A stretch of 64,000 nucleotides of DNA from positions 1,186,501-1,250,500 of the forward strand of contig NZ_CM001240.1 of NCBI RefSeq assembly GCF_000230835.1, in the 5' to 3' direction. This document shows positions 1 through 10,032 of this stretch, piece after piece; the first letter of the stretch is position 1, and every line of letters begins with the position of its first letter. Source of the DNA: Clostridium sp. DL-VIII (GTDB lineage Bacteria; Bacillota; Clostridia; Clostridiales; Clostridiaceae). The notes under the pieces were generated by a model. The model saw only the letters and a program-made list of their open reading frames with translations. It had not been told where the DNA came from and searched no databases. Position numbers and translations under genes: made by a program.

Positions 1-61
1 AGCGCTAAAAATAGGACTTCAAAGTATTTCGGGAGAAGAGGTAAAAATTTATGAAGGATAA
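1..61 (+). CDS. C-terminal end of a probable YhaO/SbcD-type metallophosphoesterase (partial)
   Basis: An open frame enters from the left edge and stops with TAA at 59-61. The 19 visible residues (ending GEEVKIYEG) contain no motif. The call rests mainly on position: YhaO-type nuclease genes usually sit directly upstream of a YhaN-like ATPase, as here. The short acidic tail is compatible with that family. The remainder of the gene lies outside the window. Confidence 0.4.
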   Translation, partial: ALKIGLQSISGEEVKIYEG

Positions 62-168
62 ATTAACAACATATGAACTTGTGAGTTGTAGATTTATGCT
101 TGGTATAAGTGAACATATGGAAAAATTTATGAAGAGATACATCTTATCTTGTAAAAGAGGTGAGTTTT

Positions 169-2904
169 TTGAAAATTAAAAATGTTAATATAAAAGCTTT
201 TGCCGGACTTAAAGAAAAAAGATTAGATTTTGAGGATGGATTTAATTTAATTTATGGAAAAAATGAAAAGGGAAAGAGTACAATTGAAAATTTCATTAAA
301 ATATGGTTGTATGGAATTGATAATTCAAGGGGAAAGTTTAATGATAGAAAAAAATATTCACCGTTAACTGGGGAAAAAATTTCTGGTGAGCTAGTATTAG
401 AGCATGAAGAAAAAGGATATATCATAAAGAGAAGCTTTGGAGCAACCAAAAAAGATGATACTTGCGAAATCTTAGATGAGATAACTGGCGAGATTATAGA
501 AATTGAAAATAAAAATGAACCAGGAAAGTATTTTTTAGATATAAATCTGGCAACTTTCATAAAAACTTTATTTATAGGGCAATTAGGAGTTATGGTTTCA
601 AAAGATAAAGAAGAAGAAATAATGGAAAAAATAACAAATATATATAACACCGGAGATGAAAACACATCTGTAAAAAAAATAATTGAAAAGTTAGAAAAAA
701 GGAAAAAACAATTAACTGGAGTTAGAAAAGGCGGAGAACTTGATTTATTGAAGGATAATGCTGATGCTCTTAAAGCAGAACTCTGGGAAGCATATAAATT
801 AGCTGAAGAAAATGTTGATAATGAAGAAAGTTTAATAAGAAAAAAAGAGTTAAAGATTCATATAAATGAACAGATTCAAAAATTAGATTTGTATAAGAAG
901 TATGTAAAGAAAATAAAGCTTCAAAAAGATTATAAAGAAATAAGCGATTATCTAATAAAAGGCGAAGAGTTAAAAAGAAAACAAGATGCTATAATACAAG
1001 AACTCAAAAAAGGTGATGACTATATAACTACTGAGTTTTTAGATGATATTAATGAGAAATGTTCCAGATACTTAAGTTTATTAGATGTTAAGCAGGAAAA
1101 ATTAAATAAACTTACTGAGTTAGAGAAAGAACTAAAAGGAAAAAGTGATGATATTGGAAGTTATAAAGTCTTTTCTTCTATGGGAAATAATATTAAAGAT
1201 AAGATATACACCTTAAAAGCTGAGCAAAAAAACTTAGAGGACAAACTTAATGATATTATTAATCTCAAAAATTCCATATCTAGACTTAAAATGGATATAA
1301 GCAAAAAAGCCGCAGCTATTGAAAATTTAGAATTATTAAGTGAGAGTAGAGAGGAAATAGAACAATTACTTAATTCATACAAGGAAGCTCTAAAAGAATT
1401 GAAATATAAGATAGAGAATCAAGGTTATGATAAGAAAGAAGTAGATTTAAAAGGCTTAAGAACAAAGGTAAATATTATATATATAGTAGGTATTGTTAGT
1501 GTCTTATTTTTTACTTATGGGGCAATTAAGCAAATAGTTCCTGCTATGATCATTTGTATTCCTATATTTATTTTATTGATAAGATTTTATTTAAAATATT
1601 CTATAGCAATAAAGAATGAAGAACTTATCAGCAAAAATAAGAAGTCAGTTGAAAATATAAAGGAAAGAATTTCGCAATATGAAGAAAAATTAAATTTGTA
1701 TATTAATAAGACAAATTGTAAATCTTATGAGGAATTTATTAATAAATTAACTCAATATGATAAGTTTAAAAGCTATAAAGATAGTACTAACTTAGCGGTT
1801 AAGGGTAAAGAAGAAGAGATTAACAAATATAATATTACAGAATTAAAATCCAGTCATAACAGAAATAAAGGAGTAATAGCTTCATTATATAGTGTGTTAT
1901 CATGTAGTTCCTTAGATGAAGTATTAAGTAAATTAGAAATATATGAACAATTAAAGGAAAAAATTCTTATAAGTGAATATGAAGTTGATAGAATTAAGCA
2001 AGAGATAGAAAATATAAATGAACAATTAGTTGATAAGGAAGAAGAAATTAGAAAGAAAACTTCTATATTAGGCTTGGAAAATATAGAAATAGCAGATATG
2101 CATATCTACTTAAAAGAGTATAAAGAGAAAATAAATAAGATGAAAGAAATAAAAAGTGCCATGCAAAGTGTGGAAGAAACTTATAAGGTTTTAATAAAAG
2201 ATAGAAATATAGATGAAATAAAAGAGGAAATGAAACAAATAGTAAGTCAGGATATAAATTATTCTTATAAATCTGAAGAAGAAATAGATAATGAGATCAG
2301 AAGACAATCAAATGAATTATTAAAAGTTGAAAAAGAGATAAAAGATTTAGAACATCTTATAGAAAAACGGTATATAGGAAAAAGAGAAATTCCGGAAATA
2401 GAAGAAGAAATACTGATTAATAATGAAAAAATTATAAAGTTAGAGAAGGAATCTAAAGCAATAAATCTAGCAAGTGACATACTTCAGGAAGCATTTGATG
2501 AAGTTAAAAAAAATGTTGGCCCTGATTTAAATGAAAAGGTAATAAATAAGTTCAATTTTTTAACCAATGAAAATTATGAAGAAGCAAAAATATCTGAAGA
2601 ATATAAATTAAGAATAAGACATGAAGGAGTATTGCTTGATGGTGACATTTTAAGCAATGGTGCAAAAGATCAATTGTATTTATCATTAAGACTTTCTTTT
2701 ATAAATATGTTATTTAAGAATAAAGAAGTTCCAATATTTTTAGATGATGCATTTGTTCAATATGATGATGAAAGAAGAGAGACAGCATTAAAACTTTTAA
2801 TAAATGAAAATTTTAATCAGATAATATTTTTTACATGTCAGGAAATAGAAAAGAATATCTTAAATAAGAATCAATATGAGTATAAACTAATAAATTTAAA
2901 TTAA
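169..2904 (+). CDS. YhaN-like SMC/Rad50-type AAA ATPase
   Basis: Large ATPase of the YhaN/SbcC class, expected to act with the upstream metallophosphoesterase in DNA end processing or repair. A Walker A motif GKNEKGKST lies near residue 30. Long Lys/Glu-rich coiled coils follow. Two hydrophobic segments near residues 435-480 are a known YhaN trait and suggest membrane association. The ABC signature LSNGAKDQLYLSL and Walker B IFLDDAF lie near the C-terminus (about 820-860). Length, about 911 aa, fits the family. An in-frame GTG at 160 overlaps the GAGGTGA ribosome site (157-163). The TTG at 169 sits 5 nt past that site and starts LKIKNVNIKAF, so TTG is preferred. The partner assignment is inference from neighbourhood. 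Confidence 0.8.
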   Translation: MKIKNVNIKAFAGLKEKRLDFEDGFNLIYGKNEKGKSTIENFIKIWLYGIDNSRGKFNDRKKYSPLTGEKISGELVLEHEEKGYIIKRSFGATKKDDTCEILDEITGEIIEIENKNEPGKYFLDINLATFIKTLFIGQLGVMVSKDKEEEIMEKITNIYNTGDENTSVKKIIEKLEKRKKQLTGVRKGGELDLLKDNADALKAELWEAYKLAEENVDNEESLIRKKELKIHINEQIQKLDLYKKYVKKIKLQKDYKEISDYLIKGEELKRKQDAIIQELKKGDDYITTEFLDDINEKCSRYLSLLDVKQEKLNKLTELEKELKGKSDDIGSYKVFSSMGNNIKDKIYTLKAEQKNLEDKLNDIINLKNSISRLKMDISKKAAAIENLELLSESREEIEQLLNSYKEALKELKYKIENQGYDKKEVDLKGLRTKVNIIYIVGIVSVLFFTYGAIKQIVPAMIICIPIFILLIRFYLKYSIAIKNEELISKNKKSVENIKERISQYEEKLNLYINKTNCKSYEEFINKLTQYDKFKSYKDSTNLAVKGKEEEINKYNITELKSSHNRNKGVIASLYSVLSCSSLDEVLSKLEIYEQLKEKILISEYEVDRIKQEIENINEQLVDKEEEIRKKTSILGLENIEIADMHIYLKEYKEKINKMKEIKSAMQSVEETYKVLIKDRNIDEIKEEMKQIVSQDINYSYKSEEEIDNEIRRQSNELLKVEKEIKDLEHLIEKRYIGKREIPEIEEEILINNEKIIKLEKESKAINLASDILQEAFDEVKKNVGPDLNEKVINKFNFLTNENYEEAKISEEYKLRIRHEGVLLDGDILSNGAKDQLYLSLRLSFINMLFKNKEVPIFLDDAFVQYDDERRETALKLLINENFNQIIFFTCQEIEKNILNKNQYEYKLINLN

Positions 2905-2958
2905 GACACATGAAAATAGGCTGGTAAATGAACTTGCTATTTATTTGAGTGTGACTAA
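2903..2958. repeat. Short copy of a dispersed GGCACA-ended palindromic repeat
   Basis: It begins AAGACACATGAAAATAGG and ends GTGTGACTAA. It aligns over its length with the element at 23231-23287 and with both arms of the larger element at 48277-48440. The shared core is ATGAAAATA-GCTGG-A-ATG followed by CTTG-TATTT. It lies immediately after a stop codon. It may be a non-autonomous mobile or REP-like intergenic element. Confidence 0.5.
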
Positions 2959-2973
2959 TATGTTTATAATAAT

Positions 2974-3025
2974 GCCTATATCATGTTTTGCATAGAAATA
3001 GTGATATAGGCTGATTTATTTTCTT
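2974..3025 (+). terminator. Intrinsic terminator after the YhaN-like gene
   Basis: A 10-bp perfect stem, GCCTATATCA (2974-2983) with TGATATAGGC (3002-3011), is followed by a T-rich stretch. It separates the ATPase gene from the zinc lipoprotein promoter. Confidence 0.6.
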
Positions 3026-3052
3026 AACTTTATAGAATAAAAATTTCTGTTA

Positions 3053-3081
3053 TTGACATATTAGGACTTTGACAGTAATAT
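3053..3081 (+). promoter_or_regulatory. Sigma-A promoter for the zinc-binding lipoprotein gene
   Basis: TTGACA (3053-3058), a 17-nt spacer and TAATAT (3076-3081), about 45 nt ahead of the start codon. No convincing Zur-type palindrome was recognised nearby. Confidence 0.7.
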
Positions 3082-3126
3082 TATTAACAGAGCGCAAATG
3101 CAAATCAAATGCAGAAGAGGTATGAG

Positions 3127-4023
3127 ATGAAAAAGAAAATTATGGCGGCAGCGTTAACAATACTAATGAGTATTACGCTGATTGGCTGTGGAATAAATGC
3201 AAAAACTACGTCACCACAAGTAAATGATAATAAATTAAATATTGTAGTTTCAATATATCCTCTAAAAGAATTTGCAGAGAAAATTGCTGGAGACAAGGCA
3301 GAAGTAACTTGTTTAGTTCCAGATAACATGGATCCACATGATTATGAACCTAAGACCAGGGATTTTAAGACATTAACTAGCAGCAAAGCTTTCATTTACA
3401 ATGGTTTAGGGATGGAAGAGTGGGTGGATCAAGTAAGTGAAGCTATTAAGGAAAGTGGCGTGCTTGTTGTAGATTCAAGTGCTGGGATAGAAGCTCGAAA
3501 AGAAGGAGATGCAATTGATCCTCATAGCTGGTTAAGTTTAAAAAATGCAGAAATACAATCTGAGAACATAAAAAATACTCTTGTTAAGCTAGATGAAAAG
3601 AATAAAGATTATTATGAAGAAAATTATAATAAATTTAAGGAAGAATTAGAAGGCGTATATAATGAATATAAACCTAAATTTGATACACTAAATAAAAAGA
3701 ACTTTATTACTGGTCATGCAGCTTTTGGTTATTTGTGCAGAGATTTTGGCTTGACGCAAAAATCAGTAGAAAACTTATTTGCTGAAGGAGAACCAACTCC
3801 GAGGCAGTTAGAAGAGTTAGTTAATTACTGTAGGGAAAATAATATAAAGACTGTTTTTTCAGAATCATTGGCAAGTCCTAAGGTCTCAGAAACATTAGCA
3901 AAAGAAGTTCAAGCAGATGTGGTGCCTATATTAACATTAGAATCTAAAGAAGATGATAAAGATTATATAGAGGCAATGAAATACAACTTGGATGAAATAT
4001 ATAGATGTCTATCAAGTGAATAA
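3127..4023 (+). CDS. Metal (zinc/manganese-type) ABC transporter substrate-binding lipoprotein
   Basis: A cluster A-I (ZnuA/AdcA-type) binding protein, which captures a divalent metal outside the membrane for an ABC importer. A short basic N-terminus and hydrophobic stretch end in a lipobox-like LIGC. Family metal-site regions are visible: MDPHDYEP, DPHSWLS, GHAAFGYLC and the acidic site in VFSESLASPK. The long His-rich loop of ZnuA is absent. The usual ATPase and permease genes are not adjacent, so this is a solitary binding protein that must share a permease encoded elsewhere. An upstream in-frame ATG at 3109 precedes the AAGAGG ribosome site (3114-3120), so ATG 3127, 6 nt after it, is chosen. 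Zinc versus manganese cannot be decided from the sequence alone. Confidence 0.8.
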   Translation: MKKKIMAAALTILMSITLIGCGINAKTTSPQVNDNKLNIVVSIYPLKEFAEKIAGDKAEVTCLVPDNMDPHDYEPKTRDFKTLTSSKAFIYNGLGMEEWVDQVSEAIKESGVLVVDSSAGIEARKEGDAIDPHSWLSLKNAEIQSENIKNTLVKLDEKNKDYYEENYNKFKEELEGVYNEYKPKFDTLNKKNFITGHAAFGYLCRDFGLTQKSVENLFAEGEPTPRQLEELVNYCRENNIKTVFSESLASPKVSETLAKEVQADVVPILTLESKEDDKDYIEAMKYNLDEIYRCLSSE

Positions 4024-4040
4024 ATTTTATTAAAATAAAT

Positions 4041-4090
4041 GTTGAAGTTACTGCAAAATTATTTTTGTAGCAGCTTCAACTTTTTTATTT
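4041..4090 (+). terminator. Intrinsic terminator after the metal-binding lipoprotein gene
   Basis: GTTGAAG (4041-4047) pairs with CTTCAAC (4074-4080), with further pairing inside (ACTGCA / TGTAGC region), and a T-rich tail starts at 4081. The rest of the 286-bp gap to the next gene is AT-rich. No riboswitch was recognised in it. Confidence 0.75.
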
Positions 4091-4309
4091 ATTCAGAATA
4101 TTAGAAAGAAATATAATAAAGCTAAAAATTTAAGTAGTAATCAATTTCAATTAAATTAAGTTCAAGAAAAAATTTTGTCTTAATTAGTATTTTTGTTACT
4201 ATAATGCTAATATTGTTAAATTTATCTAAGAATTATATCATAATATAGTATATTTTGATATAATTGGTCTATGGGCAGAAGTTAGTATAGAAAGGACGGG
4301 AATATTTAT

Positions 4310-6241
4310 ATGAATGGATTAAAAATCAGGGGTAAAATAGGTCTAGCTTTTATATTGATAATTGTAATGGAGGGAATTTTATTTACTGTAGCTTATAAGG
4401 GCATGGAAAACGTACAATTAATAAGAGAAGTACAAAATAATATGGTCATTGCCTCAGCATTATCTATTATAGTTACAGCGATATTGGGATTATTATTAAT
4501 AAATTCAATTTGTAAGCCTATGAAAAAACTTAATGATATCGCTAAGAACATTGAAAATGGATACCTTTATGAAAATGAGATAGATATTAAAACTAATGAT
4601 GAAATAGGCGAATTAGCTTATTCGCTTAAAATAATATCAAAAAACATAAATGACTTTAAAGAACAGATACACTGGCTTCAAGGCACTTTTAGGGTTGGAA
4701 ATACACGAGATAAAATAGATAGCTCTAAATTTAAAGGAGTTTACAAAGAAATGGCGGATTCTATAAATAATGCCATGTGGATATCAATAGAAATATTTAT
4801 AAAGTTATTTGCAGTACTAAAAGAATATTCAGAAGGAGATTTCTCCACTGAACTTGAAAAATTCCAGGGACGATATGGTTTGGTTAATGAATATGCAAAT
4901 AATTTAAGAATTAATTTACTAAACATATCAAAGGAGCAGATAAATATAATCAATGAAATTAAACAGGGCGATTTATCAAAAAGAGCGGATGCATCTAAAT
5001 TCAAGGGCTCATGGGCAGAAATGATTCAAGGAATTAATGAATTAATAGAAGTAATTGTGAAGCCAATCGATGAAGTTATTAGTGTAATGGGAGAAATGTC
5101 CCAAGGGAATTTATCTGTACTGATTACTGGAAATTATAAAGGAGAATTTGAACTATTAGGAAAATCAATTAATAATCTAGGCGAACGCTTAAGAACAATT
5201 GTTAAAGAAATTTCTGAAGTTACAGGAAAAATTTCAATGGGAGATCTTAATATTGAAACTGTAAGAGAATTTAAAGGAGACTTTAAGGGAATTTCTAGTT
5301 CGTTAAATGTGATAATAGAATCTCTAAATTCTGTTATAAGTGAAATAAATACTGCATCACATCAGGTATTTTCAGGAGCAAATGAAGTTTCAACTGGCAG
5401 TCAGGTTTTATCACAAGGGGCTACGGAGCAGGCCAGTGCTATTGAAGAGCTGACATCATCTATGGCTGAAGTGGCAGCACAAATTAAGGAAAATTCCGAT
5501 AATGCCAATGAAGCTAAGGAACTTGCACTAGCAGTAAAAGAAAATGCAGAGGAAGGGAATAAGCATATGGGAGAAATGCTTGAATCTATGAGAAAAATAA
5601 ATGAATCTTCTGCAAATATATCTAAAATAATAAAGGTAATAGATGAAATCGCATTTCAAACTAATATACTTGCGCTTAATGCCGCTGTAGAAGCTGCAAG
5701 GGCAGGACAGCATGGAAAAGGCTTTGCTGTAGTAGCAGAAGAAGTAAGAAACTTAGCAGCAAGAAGTGCTAATGCAGCAAAAGAAACAACAACACTTATA
5801 GAAGGATCTATAAAGAAAGCAGAAAAAGGAACTGAAATTGCAAACAATACAGCAAAAGCTTTATATGAAATAGTAGATGGAGTATCAAAGGCGGCAACTC
5901 TTGTATCAGAAATAGCTGCAGCTTCAGAGGAACAGGCAGCTGGTGTAGCTCAGATAAATGTAGGTATTGAACAGGTATCGCAAGTGGTACAGACAAATTC
6001 AGCAACTTCTGAAGAAAGTGCATCAGCTAGTGAGGAACTTTCAAGTCAAGCTAAAATGCTTAATAATATGGTTGCTACTTTTAAATTAAAAAATAATAAT
6101 ATTGATAGAAGCACTCAACTAAATAATGAAGCTATTAAGCAGCCTTACAATAGAGTAAATGATATGGAATTTAGTGAAACATCATCAACATCTAAGAATA
6201 CTAAAATAGTTTTAAGCGATAGAGATTTCGGAAAATATTAA
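4310..6241 (+). CDS. Methyl-accepting chemotaxis protein with serial HAMP-like domains
   Basis: Chemoreceptor that would signal to CheA/CheW. Two transmembrane helices (about residues 9-28 and 45-66) are separated by only about 17 residues, so there is no periplasmic ligand domain. A HAMP follows TM2. About residues 120-340 hold further HAMP-like repeats (recurring E/S-GDL/GNL followed by FKG-type turns). The cytoplasmic signalling hairpin has the conserved tip [20 protein letters not shown] and adjacent methylation helices. The ribosome site is AAAGGACGGG upstream of ATG 4310. It is monocistronic, bounded by terminators. Lack of an outer sensor suggests cytoplasmic or membrane-energy sensing, which is inference. 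There is no C-terminal CheR-tether pentapeptide. Confidence 0.9.
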   Translation: MNGLKIRGKIGLAFILIIVMEGILFTVAYKGMENVQLIREVQNNMVIASALSIIVTAILGLLLINSICKPMKKLNDIAKNIENGYLYENEIDIKTNDEIGELAYSLKIISKNINDFKEQIHWLQGTFRVGNTRDKIDSSKFKGVYKEMADSINNAMWISIEIFIKLFAVLKEYSEGDFSTELEKFQGRYGLVNEYANNLRINLLNISKEQINIINEIKQGDLSKRADASKFKGSWAEMIQGINELIEVIVKPIDEVISVMGEMSQGNLSVLITGNYKGEFELLGKSINNLGERLRTIVKEISEVTGKISMGDLNIETVREFKGDFKGISSSLNVIIESLNSVISEINTASHQVFSGANEVSTGSQVLSQGATEQASAIEELTSSMAEVAAQIKENSDNANEAKELALAVKENAEEGNKHMGEMLESMRKINESSANISKIIKVIDEIAFQTNILALNAAVEAARAGQHGKGFAVVAEEVRNLAARSANAAKETTTLIEGSIKKAEKGTEIANNTAKALYEIVDGVSKAATLVSEIAAASEEQAAGVAQINVGIEQVSQVVQTNSATSEESASASEELSSQAKMLNNMVATFKLKNNNIDRSTQLNNEAIKQPYNRVNDMEFSETSSTSKNTKIVLSDRDFGKY

Positions 6242-6367
6242 ATAATATATATGTTACAATCAAAAATTTACTGTAAACTGTGCATTGCAAATCGCAATAT
6301 ATATTAAGAGTACAATTAATCGAATTATTAATTACAGGCAAAAGATAAATAGTAAATTGTAAGCAAA

Positions 6368-6412
6368 AAAAGTAATAAGTTTAGCAAGTTAGTCTAAACT
6401 TATTACTTTTGT
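6368..6412. terminator. Bidirectional terminator between the chemoreceptor gene and leuS
   Basis: A 13-bp perfect stem, AGTAATAAGTTTA (6371-6383) with TAAACTTATTACT (6394-6406), is flanked by an A-run upstream and a T-run downstream. It can terminate both converging transcripts. Confidence 0.8.
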
Positions 6413-6439
6413 GTTATTTACTATAAAATAGTCTGATTT

Positions 6440-8890
6440 TTATTTTACAACTATATTTACAAGTCTTCCCTTGATTACAATGACTTTAACTATATTTTTA
6501 CCTTCAGTATTTTCCTTAATAGTATCATTTTCTAGAGAAGCTTTCTTTATACCTTCTTCATCTAAGTTTGAAGGAATATTAATCTTAGCTTTTATCTTAC
6601 CATTTATTTGAATGGCAATTTCAACTTCATCTTTAACTAAAGCAGAAGGATCAAATTCTGGTAATCTTTGATTAAAGATTGTTGAAGTATTTCCAAGTAA
6701 GCTCCATTGTTCTTCAGTAAAGTGAGGAGCAAATGAAGCAAGTAATTTTAAGAAATCACTTACAGTTTCTTTTAAGAACTTAGTATTCTTAACTTCTTCT
6801 TGAAGGTACTTACTGACTGCATTTGTAAATTCCATAAGTCTTGCTATTGCAGTGTTAAATTGCATTTTATTTCCGTCTTCAGTAACACCTTTTATAGCTG
6901 TATGCTTCCAGAAGTTTAATTCTTTTTCAGGAGAATCAATAGAATCCTTTGTATTTTCAGTTGAAGCTATGGCTTCTCTACAAGTTTCTAAAGTTCTTTC
7001 GATTCTATCTACGAATTTACCTACGGATTTAATTCCATCGTCACTCCAAGCTCCGCCTTCAGTGTATCCAAAACCAAACATTAAGTACATTCTAAATACA
7101 TCAGCACCATATTCTTTAATATAATCATCAGGAGAAATTGTATTTCCTTTTGATTTACTCATCTTAAGTCCATCTGGTCCTAAGATCAAGCCTTGGTGAG
7201 TTAAACTTAAGAATGGTTCATCAAAGTTTAAGTAACCAGCATCTCTTAAAGCTTTTGTTACAAATCTTGCATATAATAAATGCATACATGCATGTTCCGG
7301 TCCACCAACATATTTATCAACAGGAAGTACCTTATTGATTTTTTCAGGGTCAAAAGGTGCATCTGTATTTTTATTATCTGCATATCTTAAATAGTACCAT
7401 GAAGAACATACAAAGGTATCTAAAGTATCTGCTTCTCTCTTTGCAGGCTTTCCACAACAAGGGCAAGTAGTATTTATGAATTCTTCAGATTTACTAAGTG
7501 GTGATTTACCATCTGGAGTAAATTCAACATCATAAGGAAGTTTTACTGGAAGATCTTTTTCAGGTACTGGAACTATGCCACAATCATCGCAGTAGATAAT
7601 TGGAATTGGAGCGCCCCAGTATCTTTGTCTTGATACTAACCAGTCTCTTAGTCTGAAGTTAACCTTCATTTCACCTAACTTATCTTTTTCTAGTTCTTCA
7701 ACTATTTTCTTCTTAGCTTCATCTGTTTCTAAACCGTCAAATTTACCTGAGTTAACAAGTATTCCATGTTCGCAGTATGGAAGCTTAGGATCAGTATTTT
7801 CTTTATCAGTTATAACTCTTTCAATCGGTAAATTGAACTTAGTTGCAAAAGCAAAGTCTCTTTCATCATGAGCAGGAACTGCCATAACGCACCCAGTACC
7901 ATAAGTAGCTAATACATAGTCAGAAATCCAAATAGGAACTACTTTACCGTTGATAGGATTTATCGCATAAGATCCAGTGAATACTCCTGTTTTTTCCTTT
8001 GTAACGGATTGTCTTTCAATTTCAGATTGTTTAGCTGCCGCTTCTTTATAGCTTTCTACAGCATCCTTATATTCAGGCAATGTTAATTCATCTACTAATT
8101 TGTTTTCAGGAGCTAAAACTACATAAGTAACTCCATTTAAAGTATCAACTCTTGTAGTAAACACATCAAATTTTAAATCTGAATCTTTTACCTTGAAGGT
8201 AACTTGTGCTCCGAAAGACCTCCCAATCCAGTGCTTTTGCATAGATTTAGTCTTTTCAGGCCAATCTAAATCATCTAATTTATCAAGTAACTCATCAGCA
8301 TAATCTGTTATTTTAAAGAACCATTGAGTAAGATCTTTCTTTACTACTTCTGTGCTGCATCTTTCGCAAACTCCATCAATAACTTGCTCATTAGCTAAAA
8401 CTGTATTACAAGATGGACACCAGTTTACAGGAGCTTTCTTTCTGTAAGCCAATCCTTTTTCATAAAGTTTCAAGAATAACCATTGAGTCCATTTATAGTA
8501 ATCTGGAAGGCAGGTAACAACTTCATTATCCCAGTTGAACATAGCTCCCATGGATTTTAATTGCTTTTCCATTGTTTCAATATTTTTTAAAGTAGAATCT
8601 TGTGGATGTATACCAGTTTTTATTGCATAGTTTTCTGCTGGTAATCCAAAAGCATCAAACCCCATTGGCTGGAATACATTGTAGCCTTGCATTCTTTTAA
8701 GTCTAGCCCATGAATCAGTTGGTCCATAGTTAAACCAGTGGCCGGCATGAAGCTGAGCACCTGATGGATAAGAGAACATTTCAAGTGTATAAAGCTTCTT
8801 AGCTGAATTTTCAGGATTAAACTTATAAGTTTCATTTTCTTCCCATATTTTTTGCCATTTTTCATCGATTTTAGTTCCGTAATTTGACAT
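6440..8890 (-). CDS. leuS: Leucyl-tRNA synthetase
   Basis: Class I aminoacyl-tRNA synthetase charging tRNA-Leu in the cytoplasm. The HIGH-type motif is HAGH near residue 45, followed by a zinc-finger-like CPSCNTVLA / CERC segment. The CP1 editing domain includes TTRVDTLNG and [15 protein letters not shown] is present near residue 577 (LKMSKSKGN). The C-terminal anticodon-binding and ILE-type domains are complete, and 816 aa is normal for the bacterial enzyme. An upstream GTG lies within the ribosome-binding region. The ATG at 8890 follows GGAGG by 5 nt and begins [11 protein letters not shown], so it is chosen. Expression is predicted to be controlled by the T-box upstream. Confidence 0.97.
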   Translation of the reverse strand: MSNYGTKIDEKWQKIWEENETYKFNPENSAKKLYTLEMFSYPSGAQLHAGHWFNYGPTDSWARLKRMQGYNVFQPMGFDAFGLPAENYAIKTGIHPQDSTLKNIETMEKQLKSMGAMFNWDNEVVTCLPDYYKWTQWLFLKLYEKGLAYRKKAPVNWCPSCNTVLANEQVIDGVCERCSTEVVKKDLTQWFFKITDYADELLDKLDDLDWPEKTKSMQKHWIGRSFGAQVTFKVKDSDLKFDVFTTRVDTLNGVTYVVLAPENKLVDELTLPEYKDAVESYKEAAAKQSEIERQSVTKEKTGVFTGSYAINPINGKVVPIWISDYVLATYGTGCVMAVPAHDERDFAFATKFNLPIERVITDKENTDPKLPYCEHGILVNSGKFDGLETDEAKKKIVEELEKDKLGEMKVNFRLRDWLVSRQRYWGAPIPIIYCDDCGIVPVPEKDLPVKLPYDVEFTPDGKSPLSKSEEFINTTCPCCGKPAKREADTLDTFVCSSWYYLRYADNKNTDAPFDPEKINKVLPVDKYVGGPEHACMHLLYARFVTKALRDAGYLNFDEPFLSLTHQGLILGPDGLKMSKSKGNTISPDDYIKEYGADVFRMYLMFGFGYTEGGAWSDDGIKSVGKFVDRIERTLETCREAIASTENTKDSIDSPEKELNFWKHTAIKGVTEDGNKMQFNTAIARLMEFTNAVSKYLQEEVKNTKFLKETVSDFLKLLASFAPHFTEEQWSLLGNTSTIFNQRLPEFDPSALVKDEVEIAIQINGKIKAKINIPSNLDEEGIKKASLENDTIKENTEGKNIVKVIVIKGRLVNIVVK

Positions 8891-8900
8891 AACAACCTCC

Positions 8901-9056
8901 ACTTAATCAGTTAACAGTTAACAGTTAACAGTTTACAGTTGAAGGAGGAGATCACTGCGCGATCTCTAACAATTGTAAAATATTATCTGAATAACTGCGT
9001 AGAAAATTTTTATAATTTTAATAATATAAAGCTAACTTAATCAGTTAACAGTTAAC
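8901..9056. repeat. 22-bp direct repeat and TTAACAG tandem between the T-box and leuS
   Basis: An identical 22-bp sequence, beginning ACTTAATCAG and ending AGTTAAC, occurs at 8901-8922 and 9035-9056. The first copy continues into tandem TTAACAG units up to about 8940. The interval also holds a small hairpin, GAGATC (8948-8953) with GATCTC (8961-8966). The arrangement lies in the leuS 5' untranslated leader, downstream of the T-box terminator. It looks like a segmental duplication or an insertion footprint. Confidence 0.6.
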
Positions 9057-9057
9057 T

Positions 9058-9325
9058 AAAAAAAGGCTTTCATCTCTTAAATAAAAGAGACGAAAGCGTA
9101 ATTTCCGTGGTACCACTCTTAATTAGAAGAACAAATAAATTGATTCTTCTCACTCGATATTATAACGGTATTACCGTACTTGCTTTTGGCAAGTAAGCTC
9201 CTAGGCAAGTTCATAATAACACATCACTGTTTTGCACCTAAGACAGAATAAAATGTCTAACAACAGCTCTCTTAAGATATATTTATTACTAATACTCCTA
9301 TTCATAGCACGTAATATAAAATTTA
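9058..9325 (-). promoter_or_regulatory. T-box leader (leucine) controlling leuS
   Basis: Read on the minus strand, this has the hallmarks of a T-box riboswitch. The T-box core is GAGTGGTACCACGG (about 9105-9119). A terminator stem lies below it, built from CGCTTTCGTCTCTT and AAGAGATGAAAGCC, followed by a 7-T run (9058-9064). A Stem III-like hairpin pairs ACTTGC with GCAAGT. A Stem I region starts at AGAGAGCTG. A GAA-CTT-G context places CTT (complement of 9207-9209) as the specifier codon, a leucine codon that agrees with leuS downstream. Uncharged tRNA-Leu should stabilise the antiterminator. Confidence 0.9.
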
Positions 9326-9330
9326 ATATC

Positions 9331-9360
9331 ATTATATATTAATAAGCTAAAAAAAGTCAA
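9331..9360 (-). promoter_or_regulatory. Promoter of the leuS T-box transcript
   Basis: On the minus strand, TTGACT (9360-9355) is followed by an 18-nt spacer and TATAAT (9336-9331), just upstream of the T-box RNA. Confidence 0.7.
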
Positions 9361-9576
9361 TAACATGTATTGAGGAATGGATCATTCATGAAAATTTTAA
9401 TTTCATATTAAAAAAATAATAATATAAGCGTATAATTTAATATGTTAGATATACTTTTATAGAATTGAAAGAAATGAATTGGAACTTTAGTACTATTGAA
9501 ATACCTTTAAGATGAGTTTACAAGAGGTAGAATTGTAATCCATACAAAATATTCAGTATAAATTTTGGAGGGGTAT

Positions 9577-9957
9577 ATGGGAATTAAAATAGTTATATTT
9601 GTCTGCAATTTAATTATTCCAATCATAATGCTGTTTTTTGGCGTGAAGTTTAAAGAACATAGTCCTAAAAATATTAATGGGTTTTATGGTTATAGAACTT
9701 CAAGGTCAATGAAAAGTAAAGAGACTTGGGAATTTGCTCATAAATACTGTGGCAAGTTATGGACAAAACTAGGCTTAATAATGTTAGTTGTATCTATTGG
9801 CTTTAGTATAATTGGAATTATACTAGATGATAAAGTTCAAGGAATAATTAATTTTACATTAATTATCATACAAACGATTATAGTAATTGTATCTATTTTT
9901 CCTGTTGAGAAGGAATTAAAAAAGAATTTCGATGAGAATGGAAACAGAAGAGATTGA
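9577..9957 (+). CDS. SdpI/YhfL family membrane protein
   Basis: A 126-aa protein with three likely membrane helices (about residues 3-22, 62-82 and 90-110). It carries the family signature FYGYRT followed by W-FAHKYCGK between helices 1 and 2, typical of the SdpI domain (PF13630). B. subtilis SdpI gives immunity to the SdpC toxin, but many family members are unlinked to any toxin, as here, and their role is unknown. The GGAGGGG ribosome site supports ATG 9577 rather than the TTG at 9565, which lies inside that site. It is probably a single gene. Confidence 0.75.
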   Translation: MGIKIVIFVCNLIIPIIMLFFGVKFKEHSPKNINGFYGYRTSRSMKSKETWEFAHKYCGKLWTKLGLIMLVVSIGFSIIGIILDDKVQGIINFTLIIIQTIIVIVSIFPVEKELKKNFDENGNRRD

Positions 9958-9963
9958 TAATTT

Positions 9964-9995
9964 AAACAATATTTTATTATATGGAAATATTGTTT
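9964..9995 (+). terminator. Hairpin between the sdpI-like gene and rpiA
   Basis: An 11-bp perfect stem, AAACAATATTT (9964-9974) with AAATATTGTTT (9985-9995), has a 10-nt loop. There is no clear T-run after it, so its role as terminator or processing hairpin is uncertain. Confidence 0.35.
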
Positions 9996-10032
9996 ATGAA
10001 CATGTAAAGCTTTAGGGTATTAGGAGGTAAGT

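Noticed and set aside
8905..8940. Possible CRISPR-like or microsatellite array of TTAACAG units
   Set aside because: The units are only 7 bp, directly adjacent and without spacers. Similar AACTGTTAAC-type fragments are scattered in several other gaps, so this is simple intergenic repeat sequence.
9577..9957. Bacteriocin (sporulation delaying protein) immunity locus
   Set aside because: The SdpI-like protein has no SdpC, SdpA or SdpB homologue beside it, so a toxin-immunity system cannot be supported here.
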